This document shows, one piece after another, positions 11,403-22,450 of a DNA stretch of 64,000 nucleotides. This stretch comes from Botryosphaeria dothidea (lineage: Eukaryota > Ascomycota > Dothideomycetes > Botryosphaeriales > Botryosphaeriaceae), in NCBI GenBank assembly GCA_011503125.2, contig WWBZ02000051.1, positions 1,736,001 through 1,800,000 of the forward strand. The letters run 5' to 3'. The position numbers and the translations under genes were made by a program. Below the pieces are notes generated by a model, which did not search any database, had not been told where the DNA came from, and was given only the letters and a program-made list of their open reading frames with translations. Positions within the stretch are counted from its first letter, which is position 1. Each line of letters opens with the position of its first letter.

Positions 11403-13348
11403 ATGGGCTCAGCGTATCAGATCCAAGTCCCTATCGACGTTGGCATGGCCCCGAGCCCGTGGGCGCAGCCGTCGCCAACCCTCAATGCGACGCCCAAGCA
11501 TGTCTCCTTCGAGCTGCTGCTGCAGGACTCTCCGCATTCTCGCGCGCGCCTTCCGATGAGAGTGAATATTTGGCCTCATGACACTACGGAGTCGATTGTT
11601 GCGACCGTCAAGAACTTCCATGGCATTTACGACGGTCAGGGCTATGGCGTGAGCTTCGAGGACCGTCACGGCAACACTCTCATCGCTAGGTACGAAAACT
11701 TTGAGCACAATATGACCGTATACGTCCGCCGGATACCGCAAGATATCGACGACTTCGCTCGCACCCCTCGCCAATCCCTCTCCCCTCGCAAGGCCCACCT
11801 CGAAGAACCCTTCCAGATGCTCCCTCCCCAGCAGATCTCAAGACCATCCTCTCGGTCAGCCAGGAATCGCAGTCTGTCGCCGGATAATCTTCGTGGTCGT
11901 CGTAGTGTCTCGAGGAGTACCAACCCCAAGTCTCGTTCTCGCCCTAACCTCAAGGTTCGAGCGACGAGCTCCCATGGCAGCCTTGCGGACCTCAATGGCG
12001 ACTATAGTGACAGCGAAGCCGGAGAGGGATCTGTCACAAGCTCGCGAAGAGACAATGTTGCCAGTGCGGAGATCAGCCTGGATAATATTGTCGAGGGTGG
12101 TCGACGGAAGCGCGCCAAATTCGACAGCTCGGTAAGCCTTCCGACGCGCCTTATTTTGCACGTTCTCAGCGCTCTAACGAAGTGTGTTTCATTTAGGAAT
12201 TGCCGCTATTTGCGCCCCCTCAGGTGCCTATGACTGCGTCAATCTCGTCTGTTTCCCCGCAGCGCCGTATTAGCAGCAACAATGGCGCATCGCCATTCTC
12301 GTATTCCAACCAGCAGACGTTTTCCTACACGCATCCTCTGCCTTCACCGCAAAGCCATGGGGACGTTTCATACATGCAGGGGTTCTCAATGGGAACTCCG
12401 TACGCTCCCTCCAGCGGCCAGCCGCACGGACACCGCTTGCGTACACGTGGCACCGGTCAAGCCCTTCCGCGAAACTCGTACAGTGGTGTTCTGCCCACGC
12501 CTGACCCTACGATCGGCGGAAGCGTTATCTCTGATGAGGATGTCGCTCTTCAACTCATGCGTCTTGGCGATGCCTCGAACTTCTCCTCCCATGGCCGCCA
12601 GTCCACGTCGACCATTGACGATGCGCTGAGCGGCAAGGCCGAAGTTGCTTCATCTGACGAATGTAGTACCGATGTCAGCGATAACGAGGAGTTCCCTCCT
12701 TACGCAGAATCTCTTCCCTCAGCAGGCCATGCTCACGACCATGAAATGCACCGTTACGACAGTGCGGACGAGAGCGACGAGTATGACGACAGGGACGATT
12801 CGTTCAAGGGCGACAGCGACGAGATTGTGCCAGATGACAACGGCATAATCAGACCGAAGGCGATGAAGAAGCGTGCTGGCTCCCTGGTGACCAAGCTGTC
12901 CACCAAGGCTGTCAAGTCTCGCACCCACAGCTCCAAGACCAAGGTCAAGACACCCACCGTGACAAAGGCACCAATCTCTCCTACCTCTCTCCCTCCGGCG
13001 TCGCGCAAGACTTCGAGTGCCTCGCTGTCCATGCCTGCCTTTGCGCCCGACGAGGAGGACTTGTCGACCAAGCCGCGCTGCCAGCGTTGCAGGAAGAGCA
13101 AGAAGGGCTGTGACCGTCAGCGGCCATGCCAGCGTTGCAAGGACGCCGGCATTGGTATCGAGGGCTGCGTCAGCGAAGATGAGGGCAACGGCAGAAAGGG
13201 ACGTTATGGTCGTCACATGGGCGTCCCTGTCAAAAAGATCATCCCTGAAGCGCCTGCGTTCCATGACACGCCCAGCACCAGCGCAACCATCGGTGGTTAC
13301 AATTCACTTACTATGGCCGCTGACAAGAACAAGAAGCGCAAGAGGTAA
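11403..13348 (+). CDS. Transcription factor with C-terminal Zn2Cys6 cluster
   Basis: Two exons, 11403-12131 and 12197-13348 (65-bp intron GTAAGC...TTTAG), give 626 residues. The start MGSAYQIQVPIDVGM fits the family better than the in-frame ATG at 11271. Residues about 37-112 hold a conserved block (HVSFELLLQDSP, RVNIWPHDTTESIVATVKNF, SFEDRHGNTLIARYENF), possibly a ubiquitin/PB1-like fold; that fold is inference. Then come Ser/Arg-rich low-complexity regions and an acidic segment. The cluster at about 537-565 is C-x2-C-x6-C-x5-C-x2-C-x9-C (CQRCRKSKKGC, CQRCKDAGIGIEGC), followed by basic tails. Unlike most Zn2Cys6 factors the zinc cluster is C-terminal and there is no fungal_trans domain. Targets are unknown. 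Confidence 0.88.
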
Positions 13349-15138
13349 TGATGTGGTCGCGCTTTGTATACTTTTCTAGCGACGTTCCCATATTGTTGTC
13401 CCTTGGCGCAGGCGTTGGCGGTTAGCGGTTTGATTTTCAACACGTTGGCGTCCCTGAAGGATGCGCCCAATCCCCATGCACGTTTTCTCAGCGACAATCC
13501 GTTCCCTACTTCTCTTCTGTCATGTGATTTATAGCGGTGGATTTCAATCGTTTTGCGTCGCTACGGTTCAACCAGTCTGGCGTGGATCGGGATGGTGTTA
13601 CTACGGAGGTCACTTTCACGCGTCGACATTCCTTACTAAGAGAAAAAGTTTAATCGGGCTTCCGATATTCCAGGAGCCAGGTCGCTTTCGCAGGCTGGAT
13701 CTTTGAGTTTGTATGAGGTTTGGACAAATTGAACGGCGGTCGGCTGGGAATGACGGCAATTGATGACGGCGGCTGGGACTGGTTATCTATCGACGGCGTG
13801 ATGGTGGCGGATGGTCGGTCGGTCGGCTGGGGCGGTGGTCTCCTTTCCTTTCCACTATTTCTTTTCTTCCCTGTGTTGGTTCTATCTGGCTATAGGCTCT
13901 CAAAGGTGTTGGGCATTGGAGATGAGGGGAAAATGTTTTTAACTCTCAAAGGCAAGAAAATTTTCAAATCAACAAAACGTCTCTGCGATGATGCATGGTG
14001 ATGAATAAGCGAATTAAGGTTTTGGTGTTGTGTCACGACAGACACGCTCGACACGGGTGAGCGGAGAACGTTCAGCGGTTGGCTTGGAGACGACATGAAA
14101 AGGGTGACGAGGAGCCAACCAATCACCCGCGGACAATGGATGACGACTGTCATGGCCTTTACTGCGTGTTTTTAATTTCTGGGTGTATCGTTCGGCGCAG
14201 ACGCAGCAAGAATCCCCCGATCGCTGCGAAGTCTGGTCGCTCCATCAACCATGGATTGAAGGATTGAGACATCTAGCGCCGGCGCTTGTGAGTGGTTCTT
14301 CAATATACACCTAGCGCAGGTCGCCGAAGAGTCCAAAGCTGTGCATGGGAGGCTACCGCTCTTCAAACTGGCCCTCCTCCACATGGCTCCGTCGGCGTTC
14401 AGTCCGCAAACACTCGGCCTGGCGGCTAGGAAGCGGCGGCCCGTTCCCGGGAACTCAGATCGGAAGTCTAGAATTTTGCCTTTTGCTTCGCGCAGAGGAA
14501 TCGCGGGTGGGAAGCGGTGGCAAGCAGCATAATGGGCCCGAATTGAGGGTTTCACGATATGCCGCCTTAGCCGGCTGCTCTTCTTACTGGTTGCGCTGTC
14601 TACCTCTCACACTTGGACTGGCCCCACTGACTCGCATCGGCCGTTGCTGCACGCAAGTCAGCGTGCTCGTTCCCGCGCTCAGATCGTCGCTGCCAATTGG
14701 GCATGCGCTTGTGATTTTTGGGCGGCCATTGGCTCTCCCCTCCCCAGCCCTCCTGGCCCACTGTCTACGGGATGAAGAAACGAAGCGCGAAGTTAGGTAA
14801 TTGAGGCCTTCCTTCACCCAAGCTGCCAGGCGCCAGAGCTCTGAGGGTGCCACAAGTTGGGCTTGCCATTGCGCGAACCCTGGTCGACTGGGCTCAGCCT
14901 CGCGCGCTACCAGTGACACACCACCGTGTAATCCTTCGCGCGCGCGCGCGGCGCAGCCTGTTGCCGCCTGGGCTACGTGGAGCAAGCCTTCCACTGCTCC
15001 TGATCCATTCCTTTGCCACCGAACAAGCATAACCCGCGCGCCAGTTCTGTTTCTCTCTTCAGGAGTCCCTCGATCGCTATTCGCACACGCAGAGCGCAGC
15101 GGAAACGGCCCGCGCTTTCGTAGCGCCCCACTACCACC
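13349..15138. other. Intergenic, 1.8 kb
   Basis: No supported gene. The first part should carry the 3' UTR of the Zn2Cys6 gene. The last few hundred bases before 15,139 are the promoter of the transglutaminase-like gene. A short CG dinucleotide run lies near 14,938-14,952. Confidence 0.5.
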
Positions 15139-17139
15139 ATGGCTGACGATCCAACTCCAATCCCTTCGCTGAAAGCCCGCATTGCTGCTCTGAATTTGAA
15201 CGAGGCCACGGGGGGACGGCCTCCACCGGTGTACGGTCAACCTGTGCCCGCAAAGAAGCGCCCGCCGCCACCGCCGCCAGCGAACCCTCCCCCGCGCCTA
15301 TCTGAAGATGGCCGCAGCCAGTCCACGAACAACCCGCCTGAGAGTTATGCGCCGACGAATGCCAGGCCCATTGGCAACCAACCCGCCGAGCCGCAGACAC
15401 AGCAGAAGCGCATCTTGCCCCCGCCTTCTATAGGAGCCGCGAGTGACGCGCAGCCGGCCAGACCTTCTCTTCCGCCGAGGCCATCACGATCCTCGCAGGC
15501 CGCACCCAGCCTACCCCCGCGCCGGCCGTCTGAGCAGAGCGTACAGAGGAAGGAGTCTCAAGAATCCATATCCACAATAGCTTCAGGCCGCTCCGTGGGG
15601 TCAGCCCTCTCAGGTCGCACGAGTGTGACGTCAGGCACTGCACACGGCGAAGTTTCGTCCAACCGCGTCAAGGCCCCGCCATTCGATCCCTCGAAGCTGC
15701 CTCCGCTTCCCCCGAAGAGGACACAGGAGCAGAAGGATGCTGACCTGATGAAACATGATCCTGTGCGCGCGAAGTACCAGAACAGGACCTCGAGCTCGCA
15801 ATCGACCGCCGCAAAGCCACAACCGCCTTCCCTTCCCTCCAGACCCAGTCTTCCAGCCCGCCCTATTACAACCCAGAATGTAACAGGAGTGGAGCGCAAA
15901 CCCAGGCGCTCGGCTCTTGAATGGGGTCTGAACAAGAGTACGGAACAGGCGCCGACCCTGCCAACAAGTAGACCTGGTCAAGAGCCCGCCGGCTCGCCTC
16001 CTCCAGTCCCGCTCGGTTCTCGTCCTGACCTCGCTGCTCTCCAGGCCAGCAAGCCTAAAGCCGCTGCTCAAAATTCTTGCCTGAAATGCCGCGATTTCCG
16101 TGCCGTAGACGCGCATGCCATCCGTTTTCCCCGTAAAGCAATTCCTTCTCATGATCTCAGCTGGCTGGCGCACCAGCTCACTGATCCTTTCCCTTCCCTC
16201 ACCGACAAGGCCCGCGCTCTCTTCACATGGCTTCACCACAATATTGACTACAACACAGCTGCCTTTTTCGGCAACAACGTCCAGCCCAGCACGCCCGCGT
16301 CCACCATAGCCACCGGCTTGGCGGTCTGCGAAGGCTACGCCGGCCTCTTCACCGCCCTCGCCACGACCATCGGCCTCGAAAGCGTCGTCGTCGGCGGCCA
16401 CGGCAAAGGATTCGGCTACGCGGCGCTGGGGCATGGCGCGCCCATGCCGCCGTTCAACTGCGGGCACGCGTGGAACGCGGTGCGCATCGACGGCGGCGAG
16501 TGGAAGCTGATCGACTGTTGCTGGGGCGCCGGCAATGTGCAGGGCGGCAGCCAGTCGTACAACCGGCACTTCTCGCCCGAGTGCTTCTACATGGACAACA
16601 ACGAGTTCGGCCTCAAGCACTACCCGGAGAACCCGCGCTACTTCTTCCGCACCGACGGCCGCCCGTCGATACCCTGGGAGGAGTACATCATGGCGCCGCC
16701 GGGGGCGAACGTGTTCGGCTTCGCGAACAGGGCGGGCTTGAGCGAGACGCGGTTCTTGCCGGATGTGCGTGAGCTTCGTATACACGATCCGGACCCGGCG
16801 GCGCCGCGGGTCATTAGGTTTCAGTGGGAGAAGAGGTGCCCGGACTATGACGGCGATGCGCTGGGCGAGGGCAAGCCGTACATGTTCTTCCTAGCGATCG
16901 AGGGCAGGGACGGCCGCAACAAGCAGTTCCTCCCGCTCGAGACGGACGGCCGGTTCTGGTGGCTCGACGTCGAGAGGGTCGAGCTGGGCGCGCCGGGCCA
17001 GAGGGTCATGGCGTGCGTGGGAGATAAGTGGCACGGTGGGCCCGAGGGGAGCGGCAGGGGCGTGACGAGAGCGCAGTGGGAGGCGGATAAGTATGGTTTC
17101 AGACATTATAATGGGATTGCCATTTGGGAGTTGGTTTGA
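15139..17139 (+). CDS. Proline-rich transglutaminase-like protein (Cyk3-related)
   Basis: Single-exon 666-residue protein. Residues 1-320 are low complexity with polyproline SH3-ligand-like runs (KKRPPPPPPANPPP, LPPLPPKR). Residues about 345-460 form a transglutaminase-like fold: the catalytic triad looks intact, with Cys397 (LAVCEGYAGLF), His443 (CGHAWNAV) and Asp459 (WKLIDCCWG). The C-terminal part (FSPECFYMDNNEFGLKHYP, IPWEEYIM) matches the conserved extension of fungal cytokinesis protein Cyk3-like proteins. Cyk3 proper has an N-terminal SH3 domain, absent here, and usually lacks the catalytic cysteine. This is therefore probably the enzymatically competent SH3-less relative, perhaps an SH3 ligand at the septum (inference). 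Confidence 0.82.
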   Translation: MADDPTPIPSLKARIAALNLNEATGGRPPPVYGQPVPAKKRPPPPPPANPPPRLSEDGRSQSTNNPPESYAPTNARPIGNQPAEPQTQQKRILPPPSIGAASDAQPARPSLPPRPSRSSQAAPSLPPRRPSEQSVQRKESQESISTIASGRSVGSALSGRTSVTSGTAHGEVSSNRVKAPPFDPSKLPPLPPKRTQEQKDADLMKHDPVRAKYQNRTSSSQSTAAKPQPPSLPSRPSLPARPITTQNVTGVERKPRRSALEWGLNKSTEQAPTLPTSRPGQEPAGSPPPVPLGSRPDLAALQASKPKAAAQNSCLKCRDFRAVDAHAIRFPRKAIPSHDLSWLAHQLTDPFPSLTDKARALFTWLHHNIDYNTAAFFGNNVQPSTPASTIATGLAVCEGYAGLFTALATTIGLESVVVGGHGKGFGYAALGHGAPMPPFNCGHAWNAVRIDGGEWKLIDCCWGAGNVQGGSQSYNRHFSPECFYMDNNEFGLKHYPENPRYFFRTDGRPSIPWEEYIMAPPGANVFGFANRAGLSETRFLPDVRELRIHDPDPAAPRVIRFQWEKRCPDYDGDALGEGKPYMFFLAIEGRDGRNKQFLPLETDGRFWWLDVERVELGAPGQRVMACVGDKWHGGPEGSGRGVTRAQWEADKYGFRHYNGIAIWELV

Positions 17140-18045
17140 GGTGCTGGCGAATACCCTTGATTAGTTCATCTCGTAGTCTTAATGTATCATACTCGGAATT
17201 TGGAGTCATCTTGAGATCTCGCTAGTATTACGAAGTAGCCTCGGGCGAGTAAGGTCTTTGGAGATATGGTGCGATGCCATCGTGAGTGACTTGCATGTCA
17301 GGGGTGTACATACTTTACAGGATTACCACTTAATGATAAAGACAAGCTGAAACGGTCCCCGAGAGTGTAATAAAAATAGACAGTAGCAGAAGATAAGAAT
17401 TGCATGGTTGACCTGTAGAGTCCGACTCGGGTCCCGCATCGTGGAAAGGAATTGTTCCCTCGGACTACCATGTCGAAAGCTCTCCAGATAGTTGCACTAG
17501 CTAATTCGTTCGCCTTGCTGAGGTAGGTATCACAGAGATATCGAAGGACGCACAGCTCGGCTGTGCTGCTGACATGCATGTGGCGGAGTTCTCTCAATCC
17601 TGTGTTCACCCATGCCACAAGTCCGGCACTCAACACTTCTTCTACGTTGGTCGAGCCGAGACTGTGATAGTGGAAACCAGCTACCAGCGAACTTCGAAAA
17701 ACGGGAGTATTCCGCATCTCGTCAGGGGCATCTGGTAAGTGCTGTACCGTCCTGAGAGTTCCGGAAGCAGAGGCTGACGATCAGGTGCGGGGCTGAACTG
17801 CTGTTACCTCAGAATCACGTAGCCCAGCCTTGTCGCGGTAAATTTGGGACTCGAGCTACCACCGAGATCATGTGGAGTTGGCCGACCCACGTTTCTGAAT
17901 CTTCGGGTTCACAATATAAACCGAGAGCCTTTCCACCAAGGTGCTTGCCCCCAAAGGACAGGCGAATCGATAAATATTGTGAAATACTAACCAGAATTTT
18001 GCGGCAAGAGCGAGGGGCGGAACTCGCAAAGTTCTACCCGATTCG
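17140..18045. other. Intergenic before the broken kinase gene
   Basis: No supported gene. A 139-codon minus frame (17298-17717) and a plus frame (17870-18253) overlapping the kinase start show no family motif. AT content rises here compared with the GC-rich left part of the window, marking the start of the accessory region. Confidence 0.45.
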
Positions 18046-20224
18046 ATGGGATTACAACAGCAAGGCGATTGCGACACAAGAAAGCTGCAGCACTTCAGTC
18101 TCGACGAAACTGTTAACAGGCAATCCAAGAACTCATCCGAGGAACACCCAAAACCAGACTCTTATCTTAACCAAAGGAGCGGACAACAACCCGAATCCAC
18201 TGCCAGCCTTCCTTCAAAACCGCCAGACTCACACATTCGTTCCTCGAATCTGACCAGCTTGATTGGAGATGCTTCGAGAAGAGGATCTGATGTATCATCC
18301 AAAAAGCCCTTTCGTCGTGAACTGGTCGATTTGTTGCAGCTAAACCTAAACGGCAACTTTGAGGATGGGTTCATGCTCTTGGAAGGCATCCGCGAATATT
18401 TGAAACTGTCAGATTTCGAGTATTTTGCAGTTCAGCGGCCCGACTATGTCTCCATCTTCCATCATGTACCTTCACTTGGGGTTGTTATCTCTCATGACCC
18501 GTCAAAGGTCGTTGCTTGGCCCGATATTGCCACTGAAGGAGAACTCTCGGAATTCATTCGCAAGGTTCAAGGCTCCAAGTTGGAATTTGAGGCCATGGGT
18601 CCGCAAGTGTGGGAAAACACAAAGGTGTTTCAGGCGGCATCCATACCTGCCGGATTGGCTTTTGTACGCAGGGTCAAATTTCCAGATGCAGACGAATTTC
18701 CCGTACCACCCATGTCAATGACCACTCCGTCTGATACGAACGAAATTGATCAGCCTTATGCGGCACTATCAGCCGGAACCAGTTTTGCTACTGCTTTCTC
18801 TGGTAGCATGGCGAGCTATCATACAGCAAGAGGAGCTAGCTTGATGGGTCAATTGCCATGGTCATCCACACCACCAGCCAAAATTTCCACTAGTATGACC
18901 CCTTGGAAACGGTTCCTGCAAGAGAGGAGACTTTTACCAACGGCATTCGAAGAGCAAAACTGGTCCGGGAGGGGCCAACACGCCGAATACTCCAAAGCAG
19001 AAGCATCTCAAGTCCCTCTCCGCACCTGCGGTCGGGTTCTGAGCCATTCTACAAGCGCGTTTGTTGAGGTTGTAAGATGCAGAAGAATCACCCTTGCTCG
19101 CAAGACCATACACTGCAGCCAACGAAGGAGGCGCGAGGACGCAGCTAAGGAAGTAGAGCACCTACAGCGGATCAACGACGCACATGTTGTCAGGGTGATC
19201 GGGACTTATGTGTTCGAACACAGCAGAAATCTGCAAATATTGATTTATCCCGTTGCGGACTGCGATCTGGAAACATTTATGGAGGAGGAGTTCGAGCGAG
19301 TTGCTCTTGAGCGATTCTTCGTCTGCCTTGGAAATACGCTTGCATACCTCCACAGGATGTTAATCAAGCATATGGATATCAAGCCGAAAAATATACTTGT
19401 CAAACATCATGAAGGAGCGGCGTTTGAGTCGAGGAAGAAGGTATACCTCGCAGACTTTGGAATTGCTCGCTCCTATGAGTCCGCGACGGATGCGGAAACT
19501 TGCTCCCCTACGGCTTATATCCGTATATATGCAGCCCCGGAGGTTGTGGCCCAAGATACCCGCGGCCTCAAGGCGGACATTTTCTCACTAGGATGCGTCT
19601 TTGCCGAAATGCTGTGCGCCTTGGCGGGCTCGAGGAAAGAACTGCGGGTAATACGTGAGAGTAACACCGCGGACAGCTCGTTCCAGGGAAATATTGATGT
19701 GGTGAGAAGACAGATCGAGCGCTTGCCAATTGAGGAGAACACCACAGTCTTCCGTGCTAGGAACGAATCCCCTTCTAGACTTGTCGAAATCACGGGGGCT
19801 TCCAGATGGATGAAACGAGAGGCTGAATGCACACCTGTATCATAATCGTCGCCTTTAATGATCCGTCCGTTGACCAACTCAATCCACAGTGTCTCACAAT
19901 GTTGGATTCCGACCCGGAGAAGAGACCGACTTCGGAGACTCTTTGCCAAATCGGGGGTGCACATGTTCTGGATCTTGGCTGCTGTCACGATGGGGCTGAA
20001 CAGCTTGAGGCCACTGAGGATATGGGGTAAGTCTGTCCTGTTACGATTGCAACATAGGGATTGAACGGAGGAGGAAGATAAACTTGCGTGTGTGCGTCAG
20101 GGGATCTGTGCACATCTACGGTCTCTTCTTCCATGAGAACGGAGGTCGGAAGTTCAGGTGCCCTTGTTTTCCGGATATCAATACTGCGATTGACGGATCA
20201 GAGAGTCTGTATGATCAGTCATGA
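18046..20224 (+). pseudogene. Fungal Ser/Thr protein kinase interrupted by a 122-123 bp insertion
   Basis: The main frame (18046-19845) has an N-terminal region without known domain (about 1-330) and a kinase domain. Visible landmarks are the lysine strand LARKTI, REDAAKEVEHL (helix C), HMDIKPKN at about 442 (catalytic Asp, with HMD for HRD), ADFGIAR at about 470, YAAPEVV and DIFSLGCVFAEML. The glycine loop is degenerate (LSHSTSAFVE). After residue 574 a copy of HET-gene DNA enters, adds 25 foreign residues and stops the frame. The lost end lies beyond it in another frame (LTMLDSDPEKRPTSETL, subdomain XI). Removing 122 bp rejoins the two frames exactly. A possible intron from 20029 (GTAAGT) leads to a last coding piece ending at 20224 (VHIYGLFFHENGGRKFRCP). 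The purine-rich acceptor makes that exon tentative. Confidence 0.78.
19768..19890. repeat. 123-bp copy of HET-gene DNA inside the kinase gene
   Basis: Identical, by direct base comparison, to 30543-30665, in the same orientation along the window. Flanking bases differ on both sides. The kinase frame is continuous up to the left edge and resumes in a +2-shifted frame just after the right edge, so this copy is the recipient. One T can belong to either junction, making the net insertion 122 bp. No target-site duplication or inverted ends are seen. Confidence 0.93.
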
Positions 20225-20832
20225 AAAACAGGCCAACAGAACGGTGGCTCGCTTGTGGAAGCAGCTTTTTCAAGCGCTGATGGCGTCAGTAGCGCCTGCC
20301 TGCACCAGTACCAGGCATCAATGTTCCGTTAGCAAACGAGATGCTGTGGCATATTCCATGGCCTATCTTAGCTTCCGCACCAAGCTTTCGCGATGAGCTT
20401 ATCCCCCCGCTCTGGAAGCGGCCGGTTTAACAGTGAATATGTTCCACAAGAATGCTTCATTCCGCCTATACGGTTCAAATCAATAAAATATTCTCAATGC
20501 CGAACGAATCTGAGTATCCCAGCGCCCGATTTAACGAGCTAGATGAATGGGGCGGCCGTCCCTGTTAAGCTGCAGCTGCCTGGGACGGTGAGTCAGCACC
20601 TTAATCAGCCCACGGATACTCGGCCATGGCAGAAGCAACGCAGCCTACGCAAGTCTTGCTAACATAGGACTAGTGTGCAACAGATAGTTGCCGTATAAAG
20701 CGCACTTGTTCATCGTCTTTGCACCCGTCATTCGGGGCTTTGTTTCATCCATCTCTCTCCGACAAACCCAGTCAAAAGCTTCATCAACAACTCAACTTCG
20801 ATATCTAACATCTCCGAATCACCGCCACCGCC
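20225..20832. other. Intergenic between broken kinase and MDR oxidoreductase
   Basis: No supported gene. It should contain the 3' end of the kinase transcript and the promoter of the oxidoreductase. Confidence 0.45.
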
Positions 20833-21762
20833 ATGAAGCAAGCTCAAGTTGCAGCCTGGGGCGAATCTCCAAAATACGTCGAAGCCCCGACACCCGCCCT
20901 CCCCAGCGCCGACAGCGGCCAAGTGCAAGTCAAGGTCCTGGCCGCCGGCCTCCACAGCCTGGTGCGCGGCCGCGCATCCGGCAACCACTACAGCGCCAAA
21001 GTGCTGCCTCACATCCCTGGCGCCGACGGCGTGGGTACGACGCCCGACAGCAAGCTGGTCTACTTCTCAACCATCACCCCAACCGGAGGCTCTTTTACTG
21101 AAGTCATCAATGTCCCTGTTGCTTCGACTACGCCTGTTCAGGACGGCGCAGACCCGATCCAAGTTGCCGGATTGATAAACCCCGTGATGGCCAGCTGGAT
21201 GGCGCTGCATGCGCGAACGACGAATTTGCCGACAGGCTTCACAGCCGTCATCGTGGGCGCCGCGGGCGTTTCCGGCACCGCGGCCGTGTCTGTTGCGCGG
21301 GTATTCGGCGCTGGCAAGGTCGTCGGCGTGGCCCGCAGCGCCGCGAAAATGAGCGGGCTGGGGCTGGATGCGACGGTGGAGCTGCAGGACGATGCGACAA
21401 AGACGGACTACACCGCAGCGCTGGATGCGGACGTCATCCTAGATTTCCTCTACGGCCCGCCCATGCTGGCTCTATTCCAGGGACTGAAGCCTCAGAAGCC
21501 AGTGCAGTATGTCCAAATAGGGACTGTGGTGGAGCGGAAGATGGACTTTCCAGGGGACGTTTTGAGGAGCAAGGACATCACCATTCGCGGAGCTGGGCCT
21601 GGGGCGTGGAAGATGCAAGACTTTGCCGAGCAGTGCCCGGCGATCATCGGGGCTATAGCGAGTGGGAAGATCAAGCCGCACAAGTTTCAGGAAGTGAAGC
21701 TGGAAGATATTGAGACGGCGTGGGCTCAAAAAGGAGGAGATCGGATGGTGGCCATCCCTTGA
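20833..21762 (+). CDS. Zinc-independent MDR-family NADP-dependent oxidoreductase (quinone reductase-like)
   Basis: Single-exon 309-residue protein, somewhat short of the usual 320-350. The GroES-like N-terminal half begins MKQAQVAAWGESPKYVE. The Rossmann half has the glycine motif AVIVGAAGVSGTAAVSVA near residues 135-152, then GAGKVVGVARS where NADP(H) ribose and phosphate are usually bound. The catalytic and structural zinc cysteines of true alcohol dehydrogenases are absent, which places it with quinone oxidoreductase or enoyl-reductase-like MDR proteins. The substrate is unknown. No frame damage is seen even though both sides are in repeat-affected DNA. Confidence 0.85.
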   Translation: MKQAQVAAWGESPKYVEAPTPALPSADSGQVQVKVLAAGLHSLVRGRASGNHYSAKVLPHIPGADGVGTTPDSKLVYFSTITPTGGSFTEVINVPVASTTPVQDGADPIQVAGLINPVMASWMALHARTTNLPTGFTAVIVGAAGVSGTAAVSVARVFGAGKVVGVARSAAKMSGLGLDATVELQDDATKTDYTAALDADVILDFLYGPPMLALFQGLKPQKPVQYVQIGTVVERKMDFPGDVLRSKDITIRGAGPGAWKMQDFAEQCPAIIGAIASGKIKPHKFQEVKLEDIETAWAQKGGDRMVAIP

Positions 21763-22450
21763 AGGAAGAGATGATCCAAGATACTGGTAGTGAAGTAGGA
21801 ATGAATGCGCCATATTGATATTTTCTTGCTGTTCGCCCGTGATTTCTTAGAAGAGACGTGAAAGACTGCGCAGCCTTACCAACGTGGTCATTCTTCCCCA
21901 CTCTCGACTCGCCGCTCCCAGGCACCCGTACGCGTGCCACATCAACTGTGGCTACAATCGTCACATTAACTGGATTCCTTGGTCCTACCGTTAAGCGCGC
22001 GCTATTTTACAGGCATTATCGGCACTGTTTCCGGGATGCGATTCGCGCATGCGGCATGGGAGTGGGCCGAATGTGGCGCATGTCGTGGCGCATGCGTGCT
22101 GCACACCCCACCAGACACTTCAGCTTGCGTCGCCCATGGGAGGGTCATGAGGCACAGCAAGGCAGCAGTGAATTGAACCAGCTACTCGGTAGTGTTCTGT
22201 TTCTATAAGATCGGTGACCAGATACTTTAGAATTTTGCTTCTCAGCGCTATAGCGAAGCGGACTATCACCAGCTCTTCATCTACTGGAGCCCCGCCAGAA
22301 GTTCTCTCCACAGGAAACTACAGCTCAGGAGGCTTATAGTGAGTAGTATCTGCTTTTGCCTCCTCAGAACCGCAATGTTCCATCAAATTCTTTTGAAATT
22401 GAGAACTGACGATGCGAAGATTTTCAGGCCATATACTACGAACCAACAAA
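21763..22450. other. Intergenic, about 0.7 kb
   Basis: No gene seen. It contains the 3' UTR of the oxidoreductase and the promoter of the C2H2 gene. Confidence 0.45.

Noticed and set aside
14584..15240. 218-codon minus-strand frame
   Set aside because: Runs through the promoter and start of the transglutaminase-like gene; no family signature.
15631..16785. 384-codon minus-strand frame
   Set aside because: Lies antisense to the transglutaminase-like gene, whose sense frame has clear catalytic motifs; the antisense frame is a GC-bias shadow.
17298..17717. 139-codon minus-strand frame upstream of the kinase
   Set aside because: Considered as another HET or F-box fragment, but no conserved block could be found.
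19515..19988. 157-codon minus-strand frame in the kinase gene that looks like HET protein
   Set aside because: Its HET-like middle is only the 123-bp copied segment read in the HET direction; the flanks are antisense kinase. Not a gene.
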